A DNA stretch of 64,000 nucleotides from Fundicoccus culcitae (GCF_024661895.1 NZ_CP102453.1:1178001-1242000), one strand, 5' to 3'. Positions 16,604 through 26,737 are shown, counted from the first letter of the stretch. Translations and numbers: made by a program. The notes: a model not told the origin generated them from the letters alone.

Positions 16604-18778
16604 ATGTATGTGGCAATTTATGCTGAAGATAATTTATTTTTTATTAATTCTAAAGGTTTTTCTCTTATTTTAGAGAATTATCATGAGTATTTGATGGTAA
16701 GACATATTGGCAAAAAGGTACAAACTTATCAACATTCAAATCTCTTAATTGATAAAGATCACTCATTTTCACCAGCACCTTTTGCCGATAATAGAAACTT
16801 TTCATTAGATACTCAAAGACAAATTCTTGGTCAGCATGGATTGGGCGACTTTAGAGTGCCTTCCATTATTATCGCTAATGATGAAAATCAACTATCGGAT
16901 TTTAAATTTAAAGATTATACAATCTTTCAAGGTTTACCAGAAGAAAAAACATTACCTTTTCCATATGATAATAGTCATACGACTCAAACAATTGTTTTTA
17001 CTTTAGAAGATTCGATATTAGACTTAACCTTAGAAATATATTTTTCAATTTATGAAGAGTCTAGTACAATTTCTACACATAGAAAATTAATTAATCATTC
17101 ATCGAATCAATATAAGATTAAAAAAATTGACAGCTTCACAATTGATCTTCAACCTCTTGATTATCAATTTATAACTTTTCAAGGAGCTTATGGTCGTGAA
17201 AAAGAAATGGTTATTGATTCACTTAAACAAGGTACTCATAGTATCTCATCTACTCGGGGTGCAAGTGGACATAGTCAATCACCATCATTAATTATTGGTG
17301 AAAATAAGGTCAATGAGTCTTACGGTGAATGTATAGCTGTTCAATTAATGTACAGTGGAAATTTCCATGTAACCGTTCAAAAAAATCAGTTAAGAGAAAT
17401 CAGAGTTAGTACGGGGATTGAACCTACACTTTTCGAATGGCGTTTAGATAGTAATACAGATTTTGTAACTCCAGCTGTGGTAATTAATTTTTCAGATGCT
17501 GGATTAAATCAACTTACTCATATAAGTCATGATTATATATTAAATCATATTATGCCTCATAAATTTGCTAATCAAATACGCCCTATCTTACTAAATAATT
17601 GGGAAGCAACTTACTTTGACTTTTCCTACGACAAGTTAATTAATCTTGCAAAAGTTGCTAAAGATGTTGGTATTGAACTGTTTGTTTTGGATGATGGTTG
17701 GTTTGGTAATCGATTCGATGACAATCGGGCTTTGGGTGATTGGTTTGTTAATGAGGAAAAACTTTCAGGTGGTTTAGAGCAACTAATAACTGAAATACAT
17801 AACCTGGGAATGCAATTTGGAATCTGGTTCGAGCCAGAAATGATTTCAGAAAATAGTGAACTCTATCAAGCACATCCAGATTGGGTCATACGTGCAAAAG
17901 ATAGGAATCATATTTATTCGAGAAATCAATTAGTTTTAGATTTGTCTAATCCAGAAGTGGTTAATTTTATCAAAGAAACTCTGAGCCATTTCTTAACTGC
18001 ATACGATATTGATTATGTTAAATGGGACATGAATCGCAATATTACTAATGTTGGTAACCACTTTACTTTAAGTGAAAACCTCATGCAGTCACATAAATAT
18101 ATGTTAGGCTTGTATGAAATATTGGATTATTTAACTCAAAAACATCCAAATGTATTATTTGAAAGTTGTGCAGGTGGTGGTGGGCGTAATGATTTAGGCA
18201 TCATGCGATACTTCCCGCAAGTCTGGACCAGTGATAATACTGATGCTATTTCTAGAATTCAATTACAAAAAGATATGACTTATTTATATCCTACTATAGC
18301 TATGGGCGCTCATGTTTCTGCTGTACCTAATCATCAAACGGGTCGTATTACACCCCTTGAAACACGCAATCATATTGCAATGATGGGAAACTTGGGTTAT
18401 GAACTTGATTTAACAACAATGAGTGCTGATGAACTACTGAAAATTAAACAATGTATTGCAACCTATAAAACAATACGTTCAACTGTTCAATTAGGTCAAC
18501 TGACGCGTTTAGAAACCACGCACCCAACAAATGAATATGCTAATCAATTTGTATCTGATGAAATGGTTGTCCTAACCTATGTTAAAATTTTAAGTGACGT
18601 TGAATTTAGCGAGAGTGTCATTAAGCTTAAAGACTTAGATGAAAAAGCTTATTATGTCGATCAAAGCAATCGTGTCTATTCAGGCGAGGAACTTACTGTA
18701 ATTGGTATCACAATGCCAGTCAACCAACAGGACTTTTATAGCAATCAAATTATATTTAATAAAATTAAGGAGAATTAA
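16604..18778 (+). CDS. aga: Alpha-galactosidase, GH36
   Basis: 724 residues, the usual length for bacterial GH36. It hydrolyses terminal alpha-1,6-galactose from raffinose, stachyose and melibiose. The nucleophile Asp lies in YVKWDMNR (about residue 472) and the acid/base Asp in WTSDNTDA (about 543); FVLDDGWFG and FGIWFEPEM are further GH36 signatures. No signal peptide, so it is intracellular. The ATG at 16604 lies too close to AAGGGGG; a GTG at 16610, seven bases after that site, is the more likely start and would give 722 residues. First gene of the raffinose operon; the stop is followed directly by the binding-protein gene. Confidence 0.95.
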   Translation: MYVAIYAEDNLFFINSKGFSLILENYHEYLMVRHIGKKVQTYQHSNLLIDKDHSFSPAPFADNRNFSLDTQRQILGQHGLGDFRVPSIIIANDENQLSDFKFKDYTIFQGLPEEKTLPFPYDNSHTTQTIVFTLEDSILDLTLEIYFSIYEESSTISTHRKLINHSSNQYKIKKIDSFTIDLQPLDYQFITFQGAYGREKEMVIDSLKQGTHSISSTRGASGHSQSPSLIIGENKVNESYGECIAVQLMYSGNFHVTVQKNQLREIRVSTGIEPTLFEWRLDSNTDFVTPAVVINFSDAGLNQLTHISHDYILNHIMPHKFANQIRPILLNNWEATYFDFSYDKLINLAKVAKDVGIELFVLDDGWFGNRFDDNRALGDWFVNEEKLSGGLEQLITEIHNLGMQFGIWFEPEMISENSELYQAHPDWVIRAKDRNHIYSRNQLVLDLSNPEVVNFIKETLSHFLTAYDIDYVKWDMNRNITNVGNHFTLSENLMQSHKYMLGLYEILDYLTQKHPNVLFESCAGGGGRNDLGIMRYFPQVWTSDNTDAISRIQLQKDMTYLYPTIAMGAHVSAVPNHQTGRITPLETRNHIAMMGNLGYELDLTTMSADELLKIKQCIATYKTIRSTVQLGQLTRLETTHPTNEYANQFVSDEMVVLTYVKILSDVEFSESVIKLKDLDEKAYYVDQSNRVYSGEELTVIGITMPVNQQDFYSNQIIFNKIKEN

Positions 18779-20017
18779 ATGATGAAAAAATTTATCACAA
18801 GTTTAGTCGCTTTATCTGCTGTTAGTTTAGCTTTTGTAGGATCTACTAACGTTTCAGCGCAAGATGGTAATTTAGAAATTTTCAATCAAAAAATCGAAAT
18901 GCAAGCTACACTCCAAGAAATTGTTGCAGATTTCAATGAAGAATTTGGCGCAAATGCTGAAGTTGTCACTGTACCTGATGCTGGAACTGTTTTAAGAACG
19001 CGTATGGCTAATAATGAAGCCCCTGACGTAATTAATGTATATCCTCAAAATGCGGATTTTAAACAATGGGCGGCTGATAATCGATTTGTTGATTTAACAG
19101 ATCAAGATTTCTTAAATAACTTAGTTGAAGGCACAGCAGAAACTTATGCAATAAACGATCGCATTTACAACTTACCATTAACAACTAATTCATGGGGCTT
19201 TTTCTATAATGTTGATTTGTTTAATGAGCTTGGTTTAGAAGTTCCTGCTACTTGGTCAGACTTTGAAGCATTAGTAAACCAAATTAAAGAATCTGACCAT
19301 ATTCCATTCGCAGGAGCATTCTCTACTCAAGATTCTTGGACTTTAAATGGTTATCATCAACTTGCTTGGGTAAATGCAGCGGGTAGTCCTGAAGCAGCAA
19401 ATGACTATTTACGTTTTAGTGAAGTAGGAGCTATAAGTGCTGAAGATGAAGTCACTCAAAAAGTAGCTGAACAATTATCCTTATTAGTAGATAATGCTCA
19501 ACCGAATGCTAACGGCGCTTCTTATGCTGACTCAATTGCATCTTTTGTTAACGGTCAAGGACTTATCTTACCTAACGGTATGTGGGCTTTACCAGTGATT
19601 ATGCAACAACAACCTAGTTTTGAAGTAGGAACTTTCCCATATCCTGGTCAAGAAGCAGGTCAAGAATTAACTGTTGGTGCAGCTGACTTAGCTTTCTCAG
19701 TTAGTGAAGAATCAGATAATAAAGAATTAGCTTTACAATTTTTAGAATATATGACACGCGAAGATGTGCTTGTTCGTTACTATGATATTGATGGAATGCC
19801 AACAACACTAACTGCCTTACAAGACCACTTCCCATTTGAACAAACGAGAGCTGTTTCAGAATTAGTCAATACGGATAAACATTTTATTTGGTTACAATCT
19901 GAATGGAATTCTGAAGAAGGATTTTGGCATGCAACAGTTGATTATATCAATAGTGGTGGCGATATTAATGTTTTAGAAACAGGATTAAACAATCACTTTG
20001 ATCCAATGAAAAATTAA
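18779..20017 (+). CDS. ABC sugar-binding protein (raffinose/multiple sugar type)
   Basis: 412 residues. Family 1 extracellular solute-binding protein that would capture raffinose-type oligosaccharides for the two following permeases. The signal peptide (about 28 residues, MMKKFITSLVALSAVSLAFV) ends VSAQ-DG, a signal peptidase I site; there is no lipobox cysteine, although Gram-positive binding proteins are normally lipoproteins. Typical motifs: GTVLRTRMANNEAPDVINVYP, WGFFYNVDLFNELGLEVPATW. ATG lies at the aga stop; a second ATG three bases on fits AAGGAG at 18767-18772 equally well. Confidence 0.92.
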   Translation: MMKKFITSLVALSAVSLAFVGSTNVSAQDGNLEIFNQKIEMQATLQEIVADFNEEFGANAEVVTVPDAGTVLRTRMANNEAPDVINVYPQNADFKQWAADNRFVDLTDQDFLNNLVEGTAETYAINDRIYNLPLTTNSWGFFYNVDLFNELGLEVPATWSDFEALVNQIKESDHIPFAGAFSTQDSWTLNGYHQLAWVNAAGSPEAANDYLRFSEVGAISAEDEVTQKVAEQLSLLVDNAQPNANGASYADSIASFVNGQGLILPNGMWALPVIMQQQPSFEVGTFPYPGQEAGQELTVGAADLAFSVSEESDNKELALQFLEYMTREDVLVRYYDIDGMPTTLTALQDHFPFEQTRAVSELVNTDKHFIWLQSEWNSEEGFWHATVDYINSGGDINVLETGLNNHFDPMKN

Positions 20018-20034
20018 TTTATCCATTTATTTTT

Positions 20035-20064
20035 AGGGCTGGGCTTTTGTCCTAGCCCTTTATT
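20035..20064 (+). terminator. Intra-operon hairpin after binding-protein gene
   Basis: AGGGCTGGG (20035-20043) pairs with CCTAGCCCT (20051-20059) and is followed by TTTATTGCTTT. This weak terminator likely lets the binding protein be made in excess over the permeases, as in many sugar ABC operons. Confidence 0.65.
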
Positions 20065-20097
20065 GCTTTAATTTTTTTAAGAGGAGATTTATATAGT

Positions 20098-20967
20098 ATG
20101 AAAACTAACAGAAAACACTACTGGGGATATTTATTTTTAATTATTCCGCTTTTACTACAATTAATTTTCTTTTTTATTCCATTGTTCCAAGGAGCTTATT
20201 ACAGCTTGACGGATTGGTCTGGATTAACTAGAGAATGGAATTTTATTGGGTTAGATAACTTTCGACGGGCTTTTTCTGATCCACGTTTCACAAACAGTTT
20301 ACGATTTACAACTCTATATACCGTAGTGTTAATTGTTGGTGAAATTGTTATTGGTATTGCAGGGGCTTTGTTACTCAATCAAAAGATTCCAGGCCGTAGC
20401 TTTTTTAGAACCACATACTTCTTCCCAGCGGTTCTAAGTACTGTCACAATTGGTTTAATTTTTAGCCAAATTTTCAATTATGGGATTCCACAAATTGGTC
20501 GCTTATTAGATATTGAATTTTTACAACAAAACTTATTAGCTAATCCTAATACTGCACCTTATGCTGTTTCATTTGTCGGCTTGTGGCAAGGGGTAGCCAT
20601 GCCTATCATTATATTTTTAGCAGGTATTCAGAGTATTCCTCAAGAAATTATTGAAGCAGCCGAAATCGATGGAGCTAATAAATGGGAAGTTTTCAGACAC
20701 ATCATGTTACCGCATTTAATGCCATCAATTAGTATTGTATTTATTTTAGCTTTAAAATCAGGGGTTACTGCTTTTGATAGTATAATGGCATTAACTGGTG
20801 GGGGCCCACAAAATGTTACTATGAGTTTAGGTTTGTTAGTATATAACGCAGCCTTTAGTAACAATGAAGTAGGTTATGCTAACGCTGTTGCTATGATACT
20901 ATTTGCGATTATTTTAGTTATTTCTGTCATTCAAATGTATTTATCTAACAAAAGTGTTAGTAAATAA
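20098..20967 (+). CDS. ABC sugar permease (MsmF/MalF type)
   Basis: 289 residues, ATG after AAGAGGAG. Six membrane segments. The coupling-loop motif EAAEIDGANKWEVFRHIMLP (about residue 183-202) is the EAA signature of binding-protein-dependent permeases. It pairs with the next permease to form the raffinose channel. No ATPase gene is present in the operon, so a shared MsmK-type ATPase elsewhere must power it, as is usual for these operons. Confidence 0.93.
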   Translation: MKTNRKHYWGYLFLIIPLLLQLIFFFIPLFQGAYYSLTDWSGLTREWNFIGLDNFRRAFSDPRFTNSLRFTTLYTVVLIVGEIVIGIAGALLLNQKIPGRSFFRTTYFFPAVLSTVTIGLIFSQIFNYGIPQIGRLLDIEFLQQNLLANPNTAPYAVSFVGLWQGVAMPIIIFLAGIQSIPQEIIEAAEIDGANKWEVFRHIMLPHLMPSISIVFILALKSGVTAFDSIMALTGGGPQNVTMSLGLLVYNAAFSNNEVGYANAVAMILFAIILVISVIQMYLSNKSVSK

Positions 20968-20989
20968 TGAAAGGTGGTTTGGTTAATAC

Positions 20990-21820
20990 ATGAAAAAAAT
21001 AAATTTAAGTAAAGTAGTGACATTAGCGCTATTAATTTTTGGTCTACTTATCATAATAATTCCTTTATATTTAACACTTGTCAGTTCATTTAAAACAACT
21101 GCCAATATTACGGGCGATTTTTTTGGCCTTCCAAATCCATTTACTTGGTCAAACTATGAACGCGTTTTTGATGATGGTTTGACGGTTCATTTCCTTAATT
21201 CGGCAATTATTACTGTCGTATCTATATTATTGATTACACTATTTGTACCCATTGCAGCTTATGCGATAGCAAGAAATATGAATCGTAACAAAAACTATCG
21301 TGCTATATATTTCCTACTGATTATCGGGATTTTCGTTCCTTTTCAGGTTGTCATGTTACCCATAACGAATTTAATGAGTAATTTAGATATGATGAACATA
21401 CCTGGACTCATTATTCTTTATTTAACCTTTGCTATTCCACAAACCTTGTTTTTATATACTGGCTATATTCAAGGATCCGTTCCAGCAGAACTTGATGAAG
21501 CTGCTGAAATTGATGGTGCAAGTAAATTACAAACCTATTTCCAAGTGATATTTCCTATTTTAAAACCGATGCATGCAACTACTATCATACTAAATGCTTT
21601 ATGGATTTGGAATGACTTCTTATTACCATTGTTAATCTTAAACCGAGATAAAGATACATGGACACTTCCATTATTCCAATACAATTATCAAGGACAATAT
21701 TTCTTAGACTTTGGTCCGTCATTTGCTTCCTATGTAATTGGAATCCTGGCAATTCTAATTGTGTACCTTAGATTCCAAAAGAATATTATTTCTGGTATGA
21801 CTAGTGGTTCAGTTAAATAA
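20990..21820 (+). CDS. ABC sugar permease (MsmG/MalG type)
   Basis: 276 residues, ATG after AAAGGTGG. Six membrane segments and the EAA loop DEAAEIDGASKLQTYFQVIF near residue 170. Partner of the preceding permease; together with the binding protein it completes the raffinose importer apart from the ATPase. Separated by 22 bp from the upstream gene and 23 bp from sucrose phosphorylase. Confidence 0.93.
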   Translation: MKKINLSKVVTLALLIFGLLIIIIPLYLTLVSSFKTTANITGDFFGLPNPFTWSNYERVFDDGLTVHFLNSAIITVVSILLITLFVPIAAYAIARNMNRNKNYRAIYFLLIIGIFVPFQVVMLPITNLMSNLDMMNIPGLIILYLTFAIPQTLFLYTGYIQGSVPAELDEAAEIDGASKLQTYFQVIFPILKPMHATTIILNALWIWNDFLLPLLILNRDKDTWTLPLFQYNYQGQYFLDFGPSFASYVIGILAILIVYLRFQKNIISGMTSGSVK

Positions 21821-21843
21821 ATTTTTTATAAGGAGGAAATATT

Positions 21844-23292
21844 ATGATACCAAATAAGATAATGCTTATTACATACCCTGATAGTATGGGGAAAAATTTA
21901 AAAGAATTGACTGAGGTAGTTGATGAACATTTAAGTCAAGCCATCGGTGGCATTCACATTCTTCCCTTTTACCCTTCAACAGGTGATCGCGGTTTTGCTC
22001 CAACCACTTATGAAATCGTTGATCCAGCCTTTGGTGATTGGCAAGATATTCAGAAACTTGGCGAAAAATATTATTTGATGTTTGATTTTATGCTTAATCA
22101 TATTTCTAAGCAATCCGATTTTTTTAAAGATTATATTGAAAAAGGTAATAATTCGGAGTATAAAGAGTTATTTATTGATGTTAATGAATTTTATCCAGAG
22201 GGAAGACCGACGGATGAAGATATTGATTTGATCTATAAACGAAAAGATAAACCACCTTTTCAAGAAGTTCATTTTGCTGATGGTAGTACTACGCACGTTT
22301 GGAATACTTTTGGCGACGAACAAATTGACTTGGACGTCACTAAGGATATTACCAAACAATATATTAACAACACATTTAAAGCCTTTCGTGATCATGGTGC
22401 CTCCATTATTCGTTTAGATGCTTTTGCATATGCGATTAAAAAGTTAGATACCAATTGCTTCTTTGTTGAACCTGAAGTCTATGAATTATTGAATGAAGTA
22501 GAGTCTATGGCTAAGGAAAATAATTTATTAATTTTACCTGAAATCCATGAACATTATTCTATTCAATTTAAATTAAGTGAACGCGATTTTTACATCTATG
22601 ATTTTGCGCTTCCGATGGTAGTTTTATATACCTTGTATAGCGGTAAAACAAATCGTTTAGCTAAGTGGTTAGAAATGTCGCCTATGAAACAATTTACAAC
22701 TTTGGATACGCATGATGGAATAGGTGTTGTTGATGCCAAAGATATTTTATCTGACGATGAATTAAATTATACTTCGGAACGCTTATATCAAGTCGGAGCG
22801 AATGTTAAAAAAATCTATTCCAGTGAAAAATATAATAACTTAGATATCTATCAAATAAATTCGACTTATTACAGTGCTTTAGGTGAAAATGACTTGGACT
22901 ATTTTTTAGCTCGAGCTATCCAAATTTTTGCTCCAGGAATTCCACAAATATATTATGTTGGACTATTGGCAGGTCGCAATGATATTGAGTTACTCGAGGC
23001 CACCAAAGAAGGTCGGAATATAAACCGTCATTATTATTCTAAAGCAGAAACAGAACTTGAATTACAACGTGATGTCGTACAACAGATCATTGCTCTTTGC
23101 GAATTTAGAAATACCAGTATGGCTTTTGATTTAGAGGGTTCCATTGAAATTGCTACACCGAACGACAATTTTATACATATTAAACGCTTTAATCAAGACA
23201 AGTCCGTATCAGCTGAATTATCCATTGATTTTTCGAATAAAACAGCACATATTAGTGACAATGATAAAATTATTTGGCAACATATATCATAA
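21844..23292 (+). CDS. gtfA: Sucrose phosphorylase, GH13_18
   Basis: 482 residues, ATG after AAGGAGG. It splits sucrose (left after alpha-galactosidase acts on raffinose) with phosphate to glucose-1-phosphate and fructose. Features: [20 protein letters not shown] at the N-terminus, nucleophile Asp in IIRLDAFAY (about residue 192), acid/base Glu in LPEIHEHY (about 232) and TLDTHDGIG (about 288). No signal peptide. Last gene of the operon and followed by a terminator. Confidence 0.95.
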   Translation: MIPNKIMLITYPDSMGKNLKELTEVVDEHLSQAIGGIHILPFYPSTGDRGFAPTTYEIVDPAFGDWQDIQKLGEKYYLMFDFMLNHISKQSDFFKDYIEKGNNSEYKELFIDVNEFYPEGRPTDEDIDLIYKRKDKPPFQEVHFADGSTTHVWNTFGDEQIDLDVTKDITKQYINNTFKAFRDHGASIIRLDAFAYAIKKLDTNCFFVEPEVYELLNEVESMAKENNLLILPEIHEHYSIQFKLSERDFYIYDFALPMVVLYTLYSGKTNRLAKWLEMSPMKQFTTLDTHDGIGVVDAKDILSDDELNYTSERLYQVGANVKKIYSSEKYNNLDIYQINSTYYSALGENDLDYFLARAIQIFAPGIPQIYYVGLLAGRNDIELLEATKEGRNINRHYYSKAETELELQRDVVQQIIALCEFRNTSMAFDLEGSIEIATPNDNFIHIKRFNQDKSVSAELSIDFSNKTAHISDNDKIIWQHIS

Positions 23293-23296
23293 AAAC

Positions 23297-23340
23297 CAAG
23301 AGCTATGAGTCATGTACTGACCTTAGCTCTTGGCTCTTTT
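23297..23340 (+). terminator. Terminator of the raffinose operon
   Basis: CCAAGAGCTA pairs with TAGCTCTTGG around a 14-base loop and is followed by CTCTTTTTTT. It sits 5 bp after the gtfA stop and just before the converging VanY-type gene. Base composition becomes clearly more GC-rich immediately after this point. Confidence 0.85.
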
Positions 23341-23341
23341 T

Positions 23342-23974
23342 TTACTCACTCAAATCAGAATCTGCGTCCCCCACCATCTCCACATACGCCTCCAGCGACA
23401 AGTCATGCTCATACATATACGTCGCATGTTCGACCCCGACATAGCGGAAATGCCACGGTTCATAGTCAATCCCCGTCTCCGCCACTTTATCCGCTGGATA
23501 GCGCACAATAAAGCCATACGCATGCGCATGCTCGGCTAACCAATCGTAAACCGCTTGATCGTCACCATTCTCAGCATTAATATCGACCGCCAAACCTGTT
23601 TCATGCTCACTATACTTGGGTGGTGCTACCGTCCGCAAGGTCTCGTCCAAAGCGGCTTGCCACGAATAGCCCTGCGCCATATAATTGTTAACCCGCTCAT
23701 CAATAATCCCCTGCTGCTCCGTCTCGTCACGGAAGGCCGACACCACTAACGGATAAATCCCCTCTTGCCTAGCCGCATCAAACATGGCCTGCAATTCCGG
23801 GTAAATGCGCTCATCCACGTAAAAATCGTTGCGCAATTCCGTCAATTCCACCTCGTAGCCCTCCGGCAACGCTTGCCACTGATTCACCAGCACCAACTGC
23901 CAGTCTTCCTCCGCCACGACAGGCCAAACCCAAAACATCAAAACCACCACAAATAAATATCTCATTTTAACCAA
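23342..23974 (-). CDS. VanY-type D-alanyl-D-alanine carboxypeptidase
   Basis: 210 residues. Secreted or anchored by an N-terminal hydrophobic segment (MRYLFVVVLMFWVWPVVA). The LAS-metallopeptidase zinc motif SEHETGLAVDI (about residues 137-147) and EPWHFRYVG (about 182) are intact. Such enzymes trim the terminal D-Ala from peptidoglycan stem peptides. Six bases after the esterase stop, so probably co-transcribed with it. Start taken as TTG at 23974; ATG at 23965 is possible. Confidence 0.9.
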   Translation of the reverse strand: MVKMRYLFVVVLMFWVWPVVAEEDWQLVLVNQWQALPEGYEVELTELRNDFYVDERIYPELQAMFDAARQEGIYPLVVSAFRDETEQQGIIDERVNNYMAQGYSWQAALDETLRTVAPPKYSEHETGLAVDINAENGDDQAVYDWLAEHAHAYGFIVRYPADKVAETGIDYEPWHFRYVGVEHATYMYEHDLSLEAYVEMVGDADSDLSE

Positions 23975-23979
23975 TGTCT

Positions 23980-24732
23980 CTACCGCTCCTCAAAAAGAAA
24001 TGCTATATAACGCTGATTTTGGGCTGCCCATGTGGCTTCGTTATGCCCACCGCCTGCTTGAATGTGGATCATACTACTAGCCCCCGCTTGCTGGATAGCG
24101 TCATTAAAATACTCAACCGGACTCAATGCTTGGGGGCTATTTTCAATTTCTTCTTCCCCAAAACTAAAATAAAAACGGCTATCAGGATCAATTTGACTGT
24201 GTTCCCACTCTTCCATCAGCTGTTTTTTGCAGAAAAATAAGCTGGGTGACAAGCTCGCAATTTTTGAAAAGGTCTTGTTATGGGCTAAACCACTGTAAAA
24301 CGCCATCAAGCCTCCCATAGAACTCCCACCGACAGCGGTATTTTGTCGGTCTGATAGGGTGGGATATTTATTATCAATATGGGGTTTAAGGGTGTTGACG
24401 AGCCACTCCATGTATTGTTTGCCATAACCATCAATCAGGCCACTTCCAAAAATACTTTGCTCAATCTTGTAAGGCGAATATTCCCACAAGCGTTCGCTGC
24501 CTTGATGACTACACTCGATTCCAACAATGATCATTGGCTGTGGATAGTTGTCCATAAAATCTTTAAGTCCCCACGACGTCCCATAGGTCGCCCACGAGTT
24601 GAAAAACAGGTTGTGCCCGTCGTACATGTACAAAACCGGAAAAGGACCTTCTCCTTCAGGCAAATAAATATGAATGCTTTTATCTACGTTTTTATATGGA
24701 AAATAAAAATCAAAGGTCTCTACGCGTCCCAT
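23980..24732 (-). CDS. Esterase D/enterochelin-esterase-type hydrolase
   Basis: 250 residues, ATG after AGGAGTTGTC. Putative esterase family PF00756: LYMYDGHNLFF, then the nucleophile elbow GGSSMGGLMA (Ser about residue 126) and the late catalytic His in GGGHNEATW. No signal peptide, so cytoplasmic. Members hydrolyse S-formylglutathione, siderophore esters or sugar esters; which applies here is not visible. In an apparent two-gene unit with the VanY-type peptidase. Confidence 0.85.
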   Translation of the reverse strand: MGRVETFDFYFPYKNVDKSIHIYLPEGEGPFPVLYMYDGHNLFFNSWATYGTSWGLKDFMDNYPQPMIIVGIECSHQGSERLWEYSPYKIEQSIFGSGLIDGYGKQYMEWLVNTLKPHIDNKYPTLSDRQNTAVGGSSMGGLMAFYSGLAHNKTFSKIASLSPSLFFCKKQLMEEWEHSQIDPDSRFYFSFGEEEIENSPQALSPVEYFNDAIQQAGASSMIHIQAGGGHNEATWAAQNQRYIAFLFEER

Positions 24733-24770
24733 TTGACAACTCCTCTACTTTTTCTTCTATTTTAGCATAT

Positions 24771-24810
24771 AAAAAATGGAATTGACGAAAAAAAGTGTAT
24801 TTATATATAG
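24771..24810 (+). promoter_or_regulatory. Conserved upstream element of NERD gene A
   Basis: AAAAAATGGAA, then an A-rich stretch and GTATTTATATATAG. The same order of blocks with nearly the same spacing (TGGAA to TATATATAG 20 or 21 bases apart) precedes the NERD genes at 37097 and 46623. TATATA may be the -10 region. TTGACG at 24783 gives a possible -35 in this copy. Confidence 0.65.
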
Positions 24811-24844
24811 AAGGATTTTTATTTATTTGAAAGGATGTTTTTAA

Positions 24845-25777
24845 TTGGAAAAAAATATTGAGTTGCGCGTGTTGGAGGCGATGGCTGTGCGGGGAGTGGC
24901 TGTGGATGAAAATCATTTGCAGAAATTGCAGACGGGTTATGAGGGCGAGGCGAAGTTTGCGACCTTGGTGGTGGAGTTTGGTTTGTCGCATCTGATGTGG
25001 GTGGAGGATTATTGGTTTAAGATTGAGGATGGTCCAAAGCGTCAGCCGGATTTTTTGTTGGTGTTGCCGTATGAGTGGATTGCGTTCGATGTGAAAAATT
25101 ACAAGACAAGTTTTGAGTATCGTGAGGGGAAATGTTATGCCAATGGTTGGTCAAAACCCATGGATAATATTGTGTCGGCGGCTGAAAACCGAAATGAAAA
25201 TTTACAACAGCTTGCCCGTGAGGTGACAGGCAATATTTCGGTGCGGTCAGCATTGGTTTTTATCAATGAGAATTGTCATGTGACCTATGATAGGATGCCC
25301 AATGACGTGGAGTTGGTGCCACGGACGTTGTTGCGGCGCTTTTTAGAACAGTATAGGCATACACCACCGTTAAAAGATTGGTTGGTGCAGAAAGTTTCGG
25401 TCGTGCTCGACACTTATCGGACAGAGTACGGCATGCCATTTGAAGCCTTGAAAGTTGAGGACTTTGCCAGTTTACGTAAAGGGATTGTTTGTGGGGGGTG
25501 TGGTTTTTGTGGGACGGAAAGAGATAAATCACAAATTATTTGTCATCAATGTGGTAATAAACAGACTATCAGTGAGATAGTTCGATATCATACGATTCAA
25601 CAAAGATTATTATTTTATGATAATCCAGAAATGGTAACAACTCGCCATTTGTATGAATTGATGGGAAAGCAAATAACAATAAGATCAATAAGAAGATATA
25701 TGGGGAATCACTTTAAAGTTGTTAACAAAGGGAAATCCTCATATTATCAGGTTGATATTCACAACACCTTTAAATAA
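24845..25777 (+). CDS. NERD nuclease-domain / zinc ribbon / winged-helix protein A
   Basis: 310 residues, TTG start with AAAGGATG upstream. Residues about 30-150 form a NERD (nuclease-related) domain with PD-(D/E)xK-type residues: Glu35 in GYEGEAKF, Asp69 in RQPDFLL, and Asp82-x-Lys84 in FDVKNY. C216-x2-C219 and C233-x2-C236 form a zinc ribbon. Residues about 262-303 look like a winged helix (VTTRHLYELMGKQITIRSIR). The first about 225 codons are GC-rich like the backbone, the last about 85 are AT-rich. The nuclease half is nearly identical to that of the protein at 46623-47588, the C-terminal part is not. Followed eight bases on by its own repeat array. Role unknown; DNA cleavage or binding is inferred. 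Confidence 0.85.
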   Translation: MEKNIELRVLEAMAVRGVAVDENHLQKLQTGYEGEAKFATLVVEFGLSHLMWVEDYWFKIEDGPKRQPDFLLVLPYEWIAFDVKNYKTSFEYREGKCYANGWSKPMDNIVSAAENRNENLQQLAREVTGNISVRSALVFINENCHVTYDRMPNDVELVPRTLLRRFLEQYRHTPPLKDWLVQKVSVVLDTYRTEYGMPFEALKVEDFASLRKGIVCGGCGFCGTERDKSQIICHQCGNKQTISEIVRYHTIQQRLLFYDNPEMVTTRHLYELMGKQITIRSIRRYMGNHFKVVNKGKSSYYQVDIHNTFK

Positions 25778-25784
25778 GTTAGTC

Positions 25785-25901
25785 ATTCTGTCCATTTTTT
25801 GATGGATTTTGGACAGAATAAGGTTATTCTGTCCTTTTTTGGCTTAATTTTGGACAGAATAGCTCTATTCTGTCCTTTTTTAGCTCAATTTTGGACAGAA
25901 T
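25785..25901. repeat. Repeat array A: alternating ATTCTGTCC / GGACAGAAT half-sites, 41-bp period
   Basis: Three units. ATTCTGTCC starts at 25785, 25826 and 25867; its complement GGACAGAAT starts at 25811, 25852 and 25893. Both series have exact 41-bp spacing. Spacers are T-rich (TTTTTT...ATTTT). The array fills the gap between the stop codons of the converging NERD gene A and the last sortase gene. It could also work as a bidirectional terminator, since each dyad can fold and is flanked by T tracts. Confidence 0.92.
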
Positions 25902-25917
25902 GGCGATTCCGCCTCAA

Positions 25918-26736
25918 TCACCCAACTAATTCCCTCACCAATAACACCACTAACCACGCCAACGCTACCACCAACAAGCCGACTACCCATCGCAATCCAT
26001 AACTAGCCACCGCAGAAGTAGCCACCAAAACGGCTTCTGAACGCACAGTATCAACGGTTTCTTGGAGTGAAGCGGGTGCTTCCAAATTTTCCACTTCTAG
26101 CAACTGGGCATTCACTAACAAGCGGTCCTCAAAGGTGGGGATTGGCGTACAAGTCAGCAAGGTTAACAGATTAGCGTCAGCAACAGCTTCCAAGGCAGCT
26201 ACATCGTGAGCACCGATGACCGCTGACTCGGTCACGGTGTAGTGATATTTATTGTGGTTGTAAAAAAGAATCAAATCGTCGCCAGCCACAAGCTGATTAA
26301 TGTGCAGGAACAAGGTTTGGCCGTAGTAGCCGCGGTGGCCGGCGATGACGGTGCGCGCGCCGCCAGCGCTAGCCCAACTAACCTCTGGCAAGTCGCTGCC
26401 GGCTAAAAAGGCGGTCGCAGTCGCTAAGTTTTCCGGACTCGCCCCAAAATGCACTGGCAACAGTTGACCGAGACGAGGTATTTGCAACAAGGCATAAGTA
26501 GTCGTGTCCACCGCTATGTCGCTACCCGCCTCAAAGGGGTCTTGCAAATTCACCTCCGATGCCGACGCTAGCTCCGTAACACGTCCTCCACCCGCATCCC
26601 ATTGGCGGCTCAAAACTTCTACGGCTTCATTTTGCACGTCAGTATCATAATCGGCGGCCAACGACCGTGCGAACACGAGTGCGACAGCAACAGCTGCAAG
26701 CATCAACAGCAAGCCCAATAAGTGTCGCCATTTCAT
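25918..26736 (-). CDS. srtC: Class C (pilin) sortase, third copy
   Basis: 272 residues from the ATG at 26736, chosen because AGGAGG lies nine bases upstream (an upstream start would overlap the previous gene's end). An N-terminal membrane segment is followed by the lid motif QDPFEAG, TVIAGHRG with the catalytic His (about residue 140), TLLTCTP with the catalytic Cys, and the downstream Arg in FEDRLLV. A C-terminal membrane segment ends the protein, as in pilin polymerases. It is the most divergent of the three sortases in this operon. Confidence 0.9.
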   Translation of the reverse strand: MKWRHLLGLLLMLAAVAVALVFARSLAADYDTDVQNEAVEVLSRQWDAGGGRVTELASASEVNLQDPFEAGSDIAVDTTTYALLQIPRLGQLLPVHFGASPENLATATAFLAGSDLPEVSWASAGGARTVIAGHRGYYGQTLFLHINQLVAGDDLILFYNHNKYHYTVTESAVIGAHDVAALEAVADANLLTLLTCTPIPTFEDRLLVNAQLLEVENLEAPASLQETVDTVRSEAVLVATSAVASYGLRWVVGLLVVALAWLVVLLVRELVG

Positions 26737-26737
26737 G

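Noticed and set aside
25785-25901. Array A as an ordinary bidirectional terminator only
   Set aside because: The dyads can fold, but exact 41-bp periodicity over three units and the parallel with arrays B and C argue for more than termination. A terminator role in addition is not excluded.
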